Shown piece by piece: positions 27,721-36,211 of a DNA stretch of 64,000 nucleotides (position 1 is its first letter; each line of letters opens with the position of its first letter). The position numbers were made by a program, and so were the translations under genes. The notes under the pieces are model-generated. The model saw only the letters and a list, made by a program, of their open reading frames with translations, made no database searches and was not told the origin of the DNA. Source of the DNA: Hyphomonas sp. CY54-11-8 (GTDB lineage: Bacteria > Pseudomonadota > Alphaproteobacteria > Caulobacterales > Hyphomonadaceae); the NCBI RefSeq assembly GCF_000682735.1, contig NZ_AWFD01000023.1:124001-188000 (forward strand). Direction: 5' to 3'.

Positions 27721-28209
27721 TCAGAGCGTCTTGCGCATCTGGATGAACCGACCGCCGCCATGCCAGAGCGGGCGGTCCTCCGCGATCTCAACTTCGAAAC
27801 CCAGCCGCTTGTAAAGCGCCATCGAAGCCTCCAGCCCGTCCGTGGTTTCGAGATAGATCGAAGTCCAGTCCTGCGCTTCGGCATGTTTCATTGCTGCATC
27901 CAGCAATCTACCGCCGAAGCCCAGCCCGCGTGTTTCCGGCATCAGCACCACCCAGCGCAGCTGGCCGGCATCACCCCGGTCCACAATCGCCGCGCAGCCA
28001 ACCGTTTCACCATCCATCTCGACGAACCAGACGCAGCTTCCGGGGCGCGAAGGAATGTCGGCTTCTCCCACCGTACGACGGACATGATCCAGGAAGTCGG
28101 CGCCGTAGTGATGCCCGCCTTCCTGCTCATAGCCGCGTCGATGCAGGTCGACGATGCGCTCGACATCGCCGTCCCGCCAATCGCTGCGGATGTTTATTTC
28201 TTTGCTCAT
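27721..28209 (-). CDS. GNAT-family N-acetyltransferase
   Basis: 162 residues. Acetyl-CoA binding loop region MPETRGLGFGGRLLDAAMKHAEAQ and the C-terminal LETTDGLEASMALYKRLGFEVE are classical GNAT motifs A and B. The pattern GYEQEGGHHYGADFLDHVRRTVGEAD in the N-terminal half resembles GNAT domains often fused to MarR regulators; here it stands alone. Substrate unknown. Its start overlaps the hrpB stop by 4 bp. Confidence 0.88.
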   Translation of the reverse strand: MSKEINIRSDWRDGDVERIVDLHRRGYEQEGGHHYGADFLDHVRRTVGEADIPSRPGSCVWFVEMDGETVGCAAIVDRGDAGQLRWVVLMPETRGLGFGGRLLDAAMKHAEAQDWTSIYLETTDGLEASMALYKRLGFEVEIAEDRPLWHGGGRFIQMRKTL

Positions 28210-30647
28210 GACAATCGCTTCTTCGTCCGGCCTTCGTGCGCGCGGGCATTCGCCGGATCGTCCGGCCAGTCATGCTTGGGATAGCGCCCGCGCATGTCCT
28301 TCGCCATATCCTTGTAGCCGCCCTGCCAGAAGGCGGGCAGGTCCTGCGTTGTCGCAACAGGTTTCATGCCGGGTGACAGCATTTCCACCGTAACCGGCAC
28401 GCGGCCCCCAGCAATCCGCAAATGCTCCGTACACCCCCAGAAGGCCTGCGCCCGCGCCGAGAGGAGCGGAGCACGCGGATCGAGATAGTCGACACGCGCT
28501 GACTGTCCGGACGGCAGTTCCAGCGACAGCGGCGCGCCCGTGCGCAGCGCTTCCTGCACCTGCCAGCCGAGCGAAGCCACAAGCGCCTCGCGTACCTTGT
28601 GGTCCGCCGGCACCTGCCCCCCGGCCTTCTTCAGACATGGCAACAGCCAGTCCCCGACCGAGGCAAGCAGGCTTTCTTCGCTAAGGTTCTGCGCCTCCAC
28701 CAGTCCCGACCGCTCCAGAAGGGAGATGCGCGACAGCGTCTCCTCCACCACCTCCCCTGCGCTGATGGCGGCTAAACCCTGCTCACGCACGGCATCCAGC
28801 ATCGCCTTCGCGGCGACATTGGCTGACGGTTTCGGCAGCGGCGCTTCGGACAGGACGATGGCCCCCAGCGCCTTCACCCGCCGCGCCGTGAAACGTCCCG
28901 TCTTCGGATCAAATTCAGCGCGGTCTTCGCTGACCACATCGCTGCTCGCCAAGGCATCTGCCTTACTGATCGGCACGGCGAGCGATATGCGCGCTTCTTT
29001 TGAAGCACCGCCAAGATCGGCCACGACCAACCAGTCCGATTTCGCCAGCGGATCATTTTCCGGCAGGGCCGCCGCCCGTCCCGAGGCGAGCAGGTAAGTG
29101 CCCGCACTGCCGGGCCGCTTGCGCGCCACCTCGTCCGGCCAGGCACGCGCCAGTAGTTTCGCAAGATCACCCAATGGCGCGGCCCCCTTGCCCCAACTCT
29201 TCGCCTGCTGTTGCAGCACGCGGGCGCGCGGCGAGCGTTCCTGCCGGAACCGGGCGAGTCGCTCGCGCAGATCGATGGATGTTCCGCCTACGCCTCGTTC
29301 TCCGGCGAGCGCCGCGACTTCGGCAGCCAGTGAACGTTCTCCGCCCTCCGCCCCGGCGACAAGCGCCGCCAGCCGCGGCGATAATGGCAGGCGCGACATC
29401 TCCGACCCGAGCGGTGTGAGCCGCCCGTCTTCATCCACCGCACGCAGGGTCACCAACAGGTCAACAGCGGCCTTCAGGCGGCCTGCCGGCGGCGCATCCA
29501 TCCAGGTGAGGTTCGCTGCGTCCCGCTCACCCCATTCGGCGAGTGTCAGGACAAGACCGGACAGGTCGCTCGACAGGATCTCCGGCACGGGCGCGGGCAT
29601 CAGACCCCGCGTGGCTTCCTCGTCCCACAGGCGGTAGCAGACGCCCGGCTCAAGCCGCCCGGCACGGCCCCGGCGCTGATCAACCGAGGCGCGCGACGCC
29701 CGCACGGTGCTGAGCCGCGAGCCAAGCCCGCCGATATTGTCTTCCGCGACCCGGGACAGGCCGGAATCGATCACGATCCGAACGCCCTCAATGGTCAGCG
29801 CGCTTTCGGCAATGTCCGTTGCCAGAACGATCTTGCGCTTGCCCTCCGGCGCTGGCTGGACAGCAGCATCCTGCTCAGCCGGGCTGAGCGTCCCGAACAA
29901 GGGCGCCACGATCACATCCGGGCCAAGCCCACCCAGCCGCTCGGCCGTGCGCTGGATTTCGCCCGCCCCCGGGAGGAAAGCGAGAACAGATCCGTCCTCT
30001 TCCCTGAGCGCCCGCCGGACGGCCGCCGCCATCCGGTCCTCGATACGGTCCTCCGACCGGCCAAGGTATCGCGTCTCCACCGGGAACATCCGGCCTTCAC
30101 TCTCCACGACGGGCGCATCAAACACTTTGGATACACGGGCTGTATCCAGCGTTGCGGACATGATCAGCAGCTTCAGGTCGTCTCGGAACGCCGCCTGGCT
30201 TTCCAGCGCCAGAGCGAGTCCAAGATCCGAATTCAGCCTCCGCTCGTGAAATTCGTCGAACAGGATCGCCCCCACACCCGTCAGTTCCGGATCGTTCAGG
30301 ATCCGCCGGGTAAACAGGCCATCCGTGATGACTTCGACTACCGTGTCGGCCGAAACTTTCCGGTCCACACGTGTGGTCAGGCCCACGCGCTTGCCGAGTG
30401 GCTCGCCAAGGCTTCTCGCCATCTGCTGCCCCGCCATGCGCGCCGCGATACGGCGGGGTTCCAGCATCAGGATGCGCCCGGTTACCACCGCAGGCAGGTC
30501 CAGGAACCCTGCCAGAGAAAGGGGCACGCGGGTCGTCTTGCCCGCCCCTGGCGGGGCAGCCAGCACAAGCCGCGGCGCCTCGCCAAGGCGGGCAGAAATG
30601 TCCCCCAGCACCTCATCTATCGGCAGGGAAGCGCGAATATTTGCCAT
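28206..30647 (-). CDS. hrpB: ATP-dependent helicase HrpB
   Basis: 813 residues, DEAH/RHA-type helicase. Walker A APPGAGKTTRVPL, Walker B DEFHERRLNSDL, motif III MSATLD, motif VI QRRGRAGRLEPG, then the HA2 domain and the HrpB-specific C-terminal region (RAPLLSARAQAFWGCTEHLRIAGGRVPVTVEMLSPGMKPV seen as WGCTEH and LSPGMKP). The role in most bacteria is unclear. Start ATG 30647 (MANIRASLPIDEVL) is chosen on homologous N-termini; the ribosome site is poor and the frame runs on to 30716. Translationally coupled to the GNAT gene. Confidence 0.93.
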   Translation of the reverse strand: MANIRASLPIDEVLGDISARLGEAPRLVLAAPPGAGKTTRVPLSLAGFLDLPAVVTGRILMLEPRRIAARMAGQQMARSLGEPLGKRVGLTTRVDRKVSADTVVEVITDGLFTRRILNDPELTGVGAILFDEFHERRLNSDLGLALALESQAAFRDDLKLLIMSATLDTARVSKVFDAPVVESEGRMFPVETRYLGRSEDRIEDRMAAAVRRALREEDGSVLAFLPGAGEIQRTAERLGGLGPDVIVAPLFGTLSPAEQDAAVQPAPEGKRKIVLATDIAESALTIEGVRIVIDSGLSRVAEDNIGGLGSRLSTVRASRASVDQRRGRAGRLEPGVCYRLWDEEATRGLMPAPVPEILSSDLSGLVLTLAEWGERDAANLTWMDAPPAGRLKAAVDLLVTLRAVDEDGRLTPLGSEMSRLPLSPRLAALVAGAEGGERSLAAEVAALAGERGVGGTSIDLRERLARFRQERSPRARVLQQQAKSWGKGAAPLGDLAKLLARAWPDEVARKRPGSAGTYLLASGRAAALPENDPLAKSDWLVVADLGGASKEARISLAVPISKADALASSDVVSEDRAEFDPKTGRFTARRVKALGAIVLSEAPLPKPSANVAAKAMLDAVREQGLAAISAGEVVEETLSRISLLERSGLVEAQNLSEESLLASVGDWLLPCLKKAGGQVPADHKVREALVASLGWQVQEALRTGAPLSLELPSGQSARVDYLDPRAPLLSARAQAFWGCTEHLRIAGGRVPVTVEMLSPGMKPVATTQDLPAFWQGGYKDMAKDMRGRYPKHDWPDDPANARAHEGRTKKRLS

Positions 30648-30779
30648 CCCTTGCCGCAATAAGGCCGCCCCTGCCCCTCTGGCAAGCACTGGCGGTCCGA
30701 TTACAGTGCCGGACAAAGCCCCAATTGCGTTCCCATGATCTCCTCCCTAGGGTCTGGCCAACTTTTGAGGGAGCTGTGG

Positions 30780-32081
30780 ATGAAGTGGTGGTTTGAAATT
30801 GACCTGTGGAAGCGCGTGATCGCTGCACTGGTGCTCGGCACAATCGCTGGCATAGGGCTGCGCGCCGGTCTGGGTCCCGATGCGGCTGCGATTTTCGCGA
30901 CTGACTGGGTCAAATGGCTGGGAGACCTGTTCCTTCGCCTGATCCGGATGCTGGTTGTTCCGCTTGTCTTCTTCACCCTCGTGTCCGGCATGATCGCCAT
31001 GGGCGATCCGAAGCGGCTTGGCAGCCTCGGCCTGCGCACGATCGGCCTCTATTTCGGCACCACCGCCATCGCCGTCACGCTGGGCCTGATCATGGCCACC
31101 CTCTTCCAGCCGGGCGCCAGCCTGTCGCCGGAAATGTTCGAAGGCGTCGATGGCAGCGCGATGCAGAGCATTGCCGAAAAAGCGGATCAGGCAGGCGGCT
31201 TCGTCGAACGCTTCCTCGCCATCGTGCCAACCAACCCGTTCGAAGCCCTCGCGAACGGCGACATCCTGCAGGTCATCTTCTTCGCCATCCTGTTCGGTGT
31301 CGGCATCATGATCGCCGGGGATTTGGGCAAACCGGTTGCCGCCTTCTTCGACGGCGCCGCCGAAGTGATGATGAAAGTCACCGAATTCGTGATGGAAACC
31401 GCCCCGTTCGGCGTGTTCGCCCTGATGACCTGGGTGCTGGCCACGCAGGGCCTCGGCATCCTGCAGAGCCTCGGCGTCCTCGCCATCGCGCTCTACCTCG
31501 CCTGCATTCTGCACATCATGATCACTTATGGCGGGATCATCAAATTCGTGCTGCGCCTTCCGCTGATGCCTTTCTTCCGCGGCGTCACTGATGCGCAGGC
31601 CGTCGCCTATTCGACCTCGTCTTCCAGCGCGACCCTGCCGGTGACCATTGCCTGTGCCGAAGAAAACCTGGGCGTCGACAAATCCATCGCGGGTTCCGTC
31701 CTGCCGCTGGGCGCCACGATCAATATGGACGGCACGGCTATCTATATTGGCATGGTCGCCCTCTTCGGCGCGCAGGCGCTCGGCGTTGAGGTCACGCTTG
31801 GCCAGTATGTTCTGGTCGCCCTGATGGCAACGCTGGTCTCGATCGGCGCTGCGGGGATCCCCAGTGCAGGCCTGCTCCTGTCCGGCATGGCCCTGCAACA
31901 GGTCGGCATTCCGCAGGAAACCGCCTATCTCGTCATCGGCTTCATCCTGCCCTTCGACCGGCTGCTCGACATGATGCGGACCCTTACCAATGTGACGGGG
32001 GATGCCACCGTTGCGACTGCCGTTGCCAAATGGGAAAACGAGTTCGACTACGACATCTATATCGCCCGCGATCCGGTTTGA
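30780..32081 (+). CDS. Dicarboxylate/amino acid:cation symporter (DAACS)
   Basis: 433 residues with about eight transmembrane helices and two re-entrant loops. The serine-rich loop STSSSSATLPVT and the NMDGTAIY motif are the substrate and sodium sites of the glutamate transporter homologue fold. The C-terminal GIPSAGLLLSGMALQQVGIP and PFDRLLDMMRTLTNVTGD are also typical. It imports glutamate, aspartate or C4-dicarboxylates with Na+ or H+. GAGGGAG precedes ATG 30780 by about 8 nt. Divergent from hrpB. Confidence 0.93.
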   Translation: MKWWFEIDLWKRVIAALVLGTIAGIGLRAGLGPDAAAIFATDWVKWLGDLFLRLIRMLVVPLVFFTLVSGMIAMGDPKRLGSLGLRTIGLYFGTTAIAVTLGLIMATLFQPGASLSPEMFEGVDGSAMQSIAEKADQAGGFVERFLAIVPTNPFEALANGDILQVIFFAILFGVGIMIAGDLGKPVAAFFDGAAEVMMKVTEFVMETAPFGVFALMTWVLATQGLGILQSLGVLAIALYLACILHIMITYGGIIKFVLRLPLMPFFRGVTDAQAVAYSTSSSSATLPVTIACAEENLGVDKSIAGSVLPLGATINMDGTAIYIGMVALFGAQALGVEVTLGQYVLVALMATLVSIGAAGIPSAGLLLSGMALQQVGIPQETAYLVIGFILPFDRLLDMMRTLTNVTGDATVATAVAKWENEFDYDIYIARDPV

Positions 32082-32093
32082 CCTTTTCCAGTT

Positions 32094-32121
32094 CTGCCCT
32101 TGGGCCTATGCTCAAGGGCAG
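32094..32121 (+). terminator. Hairpin after the DAACS symporter
   Basis: CTGCCCTTGGG-CCTATG-CTCAAGGGCAG, an 11-bp stem with one G-T pair, 12 bp after the stop. The T tract is lacking (GTATCGGG follows), so efficiency is uncertain. Confidence 0.5.
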
Positions 32122-32194
32122 TATCGGGGTTGAATTCGGGCGATGAGGGACTTCCCGTGTTGCGTATGACATTGACAGGAAAGCGCGCGCCCGC

Positions 32195-32998
32195 GTGAGA
32201 CGGCGGCCCCGCACCGTTCCGACCTTTGGCAGCCGCCAGCTTGGCTGGGCGGCGGGCGTGGCCATCCTTGTGCTCGTTATCCTCACCGCAGGCGCCGCCG
32301 GTTTCTGGCCCCTCGCCCCGATAGACCACCTGGTCGACAATCTGGTCGATGGCGCACGCGGCGGGTCACTCTACGATCTGATGCTTGTCGTCACCGCATT
32401 GGGGGACGGCCTGTTCCTGACGCTGGCGGCCGTGGTCACCGTTGCGTCCTTCCTTTTCACCGGCGCCCGCTGGCGGGCCATGTGTTACACGCTCTGCTTC
32501 GGGTCGATGCCGGTCGTGGTGCACACGATCAAGCTCTGGATCGCCCGGCCCCGCCCCTCGGATATTCCGTATACGGGCGTTGACATGTTCAGCTTCCCGT
32601 CCAGCCATGTCGCCCATTCTGCGCTGATCTATGGCGCCATTGCCGGGCTGACCTTCGTCACCTTCCGCGGCTGGATGCGCTGGGGCCTGACCGGATCTTT
32701 CCTGCTTCTGGTCGCGATGATCGGGGTATCGCGCATGTATCTGGGCGCCCACTGGTTCAGCGACGTGCTGGCAGGATACGCCTTGGCGGGCCTGTTCCTC
32801 GTCATGCTGGCCATTGCCGTAGCCAAGCACCCTGAGCCGCCGAAATTCTCGCGCGGCATCCCCATCGCCCTGTTCGTGATCGCCGCCGCTTTCCCGATTT
32901 ACCTGAAGGTCTCGCTACCGGATTCCGATGCCCTTTACCGTGCCATCGAACTGCACCAGCGTCCCAGTGCGCCGGCAGACGCCCCGCCCTCGCCCTGA
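32195..32998 (+). CDS. PAP2-family phosphatase, membrane bound
   Basis: 267 residues with about six membrane helices. The three phosphatase motifs are present: KLWIARPRP, PSSHVAHS (PSSH in place of the common PSGH) and SRMYLGAHWFSDVLAG. Such enzymes dephosphorylate undecaprenyl pyrophosphate, phosphatidate or lipid A. GTG start at 32195; a short gap separates it from the MATE gene on the same strand. The C-terminal soluble tail (IELHQRPSAPADAPPSP) is not part of the catalytic fold. Confidence 0.88.
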   Translation: MRRRPRTVPTFGSRQLGWAAGVAILVLVILTAGAAGFWPLAPIDHLVDNLVDGARGGSLYDLMLVVTALGDGLFLTLAAVVTVASFLFTGARWRAMCYTLCFGSMPVVVHTIKLWIARPRPSDIPYTGVDMFSFPSSHVAHSALIYGAIAGLTFVTFRGWMRWGLTGSFLLLVAMIGVSRMYLGAHWFSDVLAGYALAGLFLVMLAIAVAKHPEPPKFSRGIPIALFVIAAAFPIYLKVSLPDSDALYRAIELHQRPSAPADAPPSP

Positions 32999-33027
32999 GG
33001 CGCAAAGCGGTCTAAACCCCGCCTCCC

Positions 33028-34317
33028 ATGCTGACCCGCCAGAAGACCCTGCAGCTCGCCCTGCCGATCATCGCCGCCCAGGCGGCAACCGCTACGACCG
33101 GCCTTGTCGACACAGCTGTCATGGGCCGGTTCGGCGACAAGGCAGACCTCGCCGCGGTGGCTATCGCCGCCGTCGCCTACAGTTTCATCTACTGGGGCTT
33201 CGGCTTCCTGCGCATGTCGACCACGGGCCTCTCCGCACAGGCGGCAGGCCGGGACGATGAAGCAGAAAAGCGCGCCGTCCTCTTGCGCGCCCTGTCACTC
33301 GGCGGCGCCATTGGCCTCATCCTTTTGATCCTCTCCTCGATCCTGAAACCACTCGCCTTCGCGGCCTTTGCCAGTACCGACCATGTGGAGACGTTGGCCG
33401 GAGCTTATTTCGATGCGCGCATCTGGGGTGCACCGGCCTACCTTATGGGACTCGCGGTGACCGGCTGGATGCTGGGCACCGGCAAGACCGGCCAGATGCT
33501 CGCCTTCCAGATCATCATGAACACGGTGAATGCCGGGCTGGACACCTGGTTCGTCGCCGGTCTCGGGCTGGGCCCGGCGGGCATCGGCGCAGGCACAGCG
33601 ATTGCGGAATGGACGGCGCTGCTCTTCGGCCTGGCGCTGGTCTTGCCGGCCTTCCGGGGTGCAGCGCCGCTGTTCGACCGCGCACGTCTTGCGGCCCTGT
33701 TCGGCGCCAACCGGGACATCATGATCCGTACGCTGGCGCTGGTGCTCTGCTTCGGCTGGTTCGTCAGATCGGGCACGCTGATCTCCACCGCAGTCACGGC
33801 GGGCAACGAGGTCCTGCTACAATTCATCACCGTCGCGGCCTTTGTGCTCGACGGGTTCGCCTTCGTCGCGGAGAAGGAAGCCGGGGAAGCCTATGGCGCC
33901 AACAGCGCGCCGCGCCTCGCCCGCGCCATGCGGCTGACAACGGAATTTGCCTTGATTGCCGGGCTCGCCTTCGCCCTCCTTTATTTCTTCGGCGGCGGCT
34001 GGGTGATCACGACCTTTGTGCGGGATGTCGAAGCGCGCGATGCCGCGCTCGCCTTCCTGCCTTATTGCGCGCTGGTGCCGCTGATCGGCATTGCGCCCTG
34101 GCAGCTGGACGGCCTGTTCCTGGGCACCACGCAAGGCCGGGCCCTGCGAAATGCCGGCGTCGCCGTCGCCGTGCTCTATATCAGCACAGACCTGATCCTA
34201 CGTCCGCTCTATGGCAATACCGGTGTCTGGACCGCGTTCCTGCTGATGTATCTCTATCGCGCCGCCGCGCTGGGCATCTATGTGCCCGGCCTGTTCCGGC
34301 GGCTGCAGACGGCCTAG
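33028..34317 (+). CDS. MATE-family efflux transporter (DinF-like)
   Basis: 429 residues with twelve predicted helices in two homologous halves (ALPIIAAQAATATTGLVDTAVMGRFG at the start; LVLCFGWFVRSGTLISTAVTAGNEVLLQF in the second half). The sequence VDTAVMGRFG and QAAGRDDEAEKRA resemble the DinF branch. Exports drugs or metabolites with Na+ or H+. Thirty bases after the PAP2 gene, so possibly cotranscribed. Its stop overlaps the pyrD stop in CTAG. Confidence 0.9.
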   Translation: MLTRQKTLQLALPIIAAQAATATTGLVDTAVMGRFGDKADLAAVAIAAVAYSFIYWGFGFLRMSTTGLSAQAAGRDDEAEKRAVLLRALSLGGAIGLILLILSSILKPLAFAAFASTDHVETLAGAYFDARIWGAPAYLMGLAVTGWMLGTGKTGQMLAFQIIMNTVNAGLDTWFVAGLGLGPAGIGAGTAIAEWTALLFGLALVLPAFRGAAPLFDRARLAALFGANRDIMIRTLALVLCFGWFVRSGTLISTAVTAGNEVLLQFITVAAFVLDGFAFVAEKEAGEAYGANSAPRLARAMRLTTEFALIAGLAFALLYFFGGGWVITTFVRDVEARDAALAFLPYCALVPLIGIAPWQLDGLFLGTTQGRALRNAGVAVAVLYISTDLILRPLYGNTGVWTAFLLMYLYRAAALGIYVPGLFRRLQTA

Positions 34318-35366
34318 AGGTCCGTCCCGACTGCCTCGGCCAGCGTCGCGAACCCATCCGCCTTCAGCAGGGCGGGCAGGCCCTTGTTGATGCTCTGTGC
34401 GAGGCCCGGACCTTCATAGACCATGGCGGAATAGAGCTGCACGGCATTCGCCCCGGCACGAATCTTGGCATAGGCGTCCGCCGCGCTGGCGATGCCCCCT
34501 GCCCCGATCAGGTCAAATTCACCCTTCAGGGCGCGGGCAAAGGCCGACAGAACCTCCGTGGACGGCACCATCAGCGGTGCGCCTGAGAGCCCGCCCGTCT
34601 CACCTTTGAGGGAACTCTTCAGCGTGTCCGGCCGGGCCAGTGTCGTGTTCGACACGATCAGGCCCGACAGCCATGCGCCCGGCCCGCGTACGACGTCCAC
34701 GATGTCGGCAATCGCCTGCTCGTCGAGATCAGGCGCCACTTTCAGGAAAACCGGCTTGCTCGCCCGGTCTGCCGCGCCGCACGCTGTCAACAGCGCCTCC
34801 AGCGAGGCCCGGTCCTGCAGGCCGCGCAGGCCCGGCGTGTTGGGCGAGGAAATATTGATCGTCACATAGTCCGCATGCGGGGCGACGACTTCGATGCCGG
34901 TCACATAATCCGCGATCCGGTCCTCACTGTCCTTGTTCGCGCCGACATTCGCGCCAACCGGCACTTCGCCGCGATAGGTTTTCAGATTGCGGACGAAATA
35001 GTCGAGCCCCGCATTGTTGAAGCCCATCCGGTTGATCACGGCCCGGTCTTCATTGAGGCGGAACAGACGCGGTTTCGGATTACCGGGCTGCGGGCGCGGG
35101 GTGACCGTGCCGCATTCGACAAAGCCGAACCCGAACTTCGCCATCGCATCCGGCACGTCGCAATTCTTGTCGAACCCGGCGGCCAGCCCGACGGGCGATG
35201 GCAGTTTCAGGCCGGACTTCGGAAGCACCGTTTCCAGCGCCGGGTCAGCCAGCGGCGGATTCAGCGGCACGCCAAGGCGCAGCTTCAGCGCCCGGATGGT
35301 GGCCGTGTGCGCCGCTTCCGGCGGCAGCAGTTTGACGATCTCCGCGCCGAGGTCGGTCAGACTCAT
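34314..35366 (-). CDS. pyrD: Dihydroorotate dehydrogenase (quinone), class 2
   Basis: Oxidises dihydroorotate to orotate in pyrimidine synthesis, passing electrons to quinone at the inner membrane. 350 residues; the N-terminal helix that tunnels quinone is present before the barrel. Blocks: GLAAGFDKNCDVPDAMAKFGFGFVECGTVTPRPQPGNPKPR (seen as GLAAGFDKN and GTVTPRPQPGNP), NRMGFNNAG, INISSPNTPGLR with the class 2 serine base, LIVSNTT and IGAGGIASA. ATG 35366 has GGAGG 7 nt upstream and shares one base with the DUF952 stop (TGATG). Confidence 0.95.
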   Translation of the reverse strand: MSLTDLGAEIVKLLPPEAAHTATIRALKLRLGVPLNPPLADPALETVLPKSGLKLPSPVGLAAGFDKNCDVPDAMAKFGFGFVECGTVTPRPQPGNPKPRLFRLNEDRAVINRMGFNNAGLDYFVRNLKTYRGEVPVGANVGANKDSEDRIADYVTGIEVVAPHADYVTINISSPNTPGLRGLQDRASLEALLTACGAADRASKPVFLKVAPDLDEQAIADIVDVVRGPGAWLSGLIVSNTTLARPDTLKSSLKGETGGLSGAPLMVPSTEVLSAFARALKGEFDLIGAGGIASAADAYAKIRAGANAVQLYSAMVYEGPGLAQSINKGLPALLKADGFATLAEAVGTDL

Positions 35367-35716
35367 CAATAATCCTCCGGAAAGCGGAGCGCCCCGTCCG
35401 CCCCCCTCATCAGATGCCAGACGACCTCGGCCAGCGACACTTCAAGCGGTGCATAGAGGTGCGGGAACATCTGCCCGCCCCGGCTCGGTTCCCATGTCAG
35501 TGGCGGCAGGTCCGCGACCGCGAAGCGCAACAGGCGCACGCCCTCTGCGCCGGCAAAATGCAGCCGTGCGGTCTCCGTCACCTGCTCCCGCGTCGACAGG
35601 TGAACATAGCCGTCCTTTTCATCGACTTCAGCACAGGTCACGCCCACGGTCGAAGCAGCCTGCCAGTCGGCGCCGGTCAGCAATTTGTAGACATGGGTTT
35701 CGCTGGTTTGGCTCAT
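35366..35716 (-). CDS. DUF952 family protein
   Basis: 116 residues with the family pattern VYKLLTGADWQAA, DGYVHLSTREQVTETARLHFAG and WEPSRGGQMFPHLYAPL. DUF952 is an uncharacterised small cytosolic fold related to glutathione S-transferase-associated or ART-like proteins. It is the first gene of a two-gene unit with pyrD, a pairing common in alphaproteobacteria. Confidence 0.88.
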   Translation of the reverse strand: MSQTSETHVYKLLTGADWQAASTVGVTCAEVDEKDGYVHLSTREQVTETARLHFAGAEGVRLLRFAVADLPPLTWEPSRGGQMFPHLYAPLEVSLAEVVWHLMRGADGALRFPEDY

Positions 35717-35788
35717 GCCCGCTATTCAGCAGGCTTTGCGCGGGCTGGCAATTGCGGCAAGCTTGCCGGACTTCGCGGGGAGACGCAG

Positions 35789-36211
35789 ATGGCCAGGAAA
35801 CCAACGGAAGAAGAAATCCGCGCCATGCTGCTGCCGAACGGGCGCACGATTGGTGAGGAACTTGCCGCGCTGGACGCGGTGTCACGCCTGCTCGATTCCC
35901 GCTTCGGCATGATGGGCGTGAATTTCGGCCTCGATTCGGTGCTGGGCCTTGTGCCAATTGCCGGGGACGTTGCCACCGGCGCAGCTGGCCTGCACGCCCT
36001 CGTCACGGCATGGCGGCTGAACCTGCCGGTGTCGGCATCAATCGGGATCGTCTGGAACCTTGTCTTCGACACAGTGCTGGGGTCTGTCCCGGTCGCGGGC
36101 GATGTCTTCGACATCTTCTTCCAGTCAAACCGGAAGAATTTCCGCATCGTGCAGAAGCATCTCATCCACCGGGCCGAGGCCCATGCAGCTTCGGTCAGGA
36201 CGCGGAATTAG
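35789..36211 (+). CDS. DUF4112 membrane protein
   Basis: 140 residues. The family pattern is clear: LDSRFGMMGVNFGLDSVLGLVPIAGDVATGAAG, then SIGIVWNLVFDTVLGSVPVAGDVFDIFFQSNRKN. Two glycine-rich hydrophobic hairpins, each ending in a PxAGD motif, are predicted to sit in the membrane. Function unknown. GGGGAGA precedes ATG 35789. Its 3' end overlaps the convergent coiled-coil gene by 17 bp. Confidence 0.87.
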   Translation: MARKPTEEEIRAMLLPNGRTIGEELAALDAVSRLLDSRFGMMGVNFGLDSVLGLVPIAGDVATGAAGLHALVTAWRLNLPVSASIGIVWNLVFDTVLGSVPVAGDVFDIFFQSNRKNFRIVQKHLIHRAEAHAASVRTRN

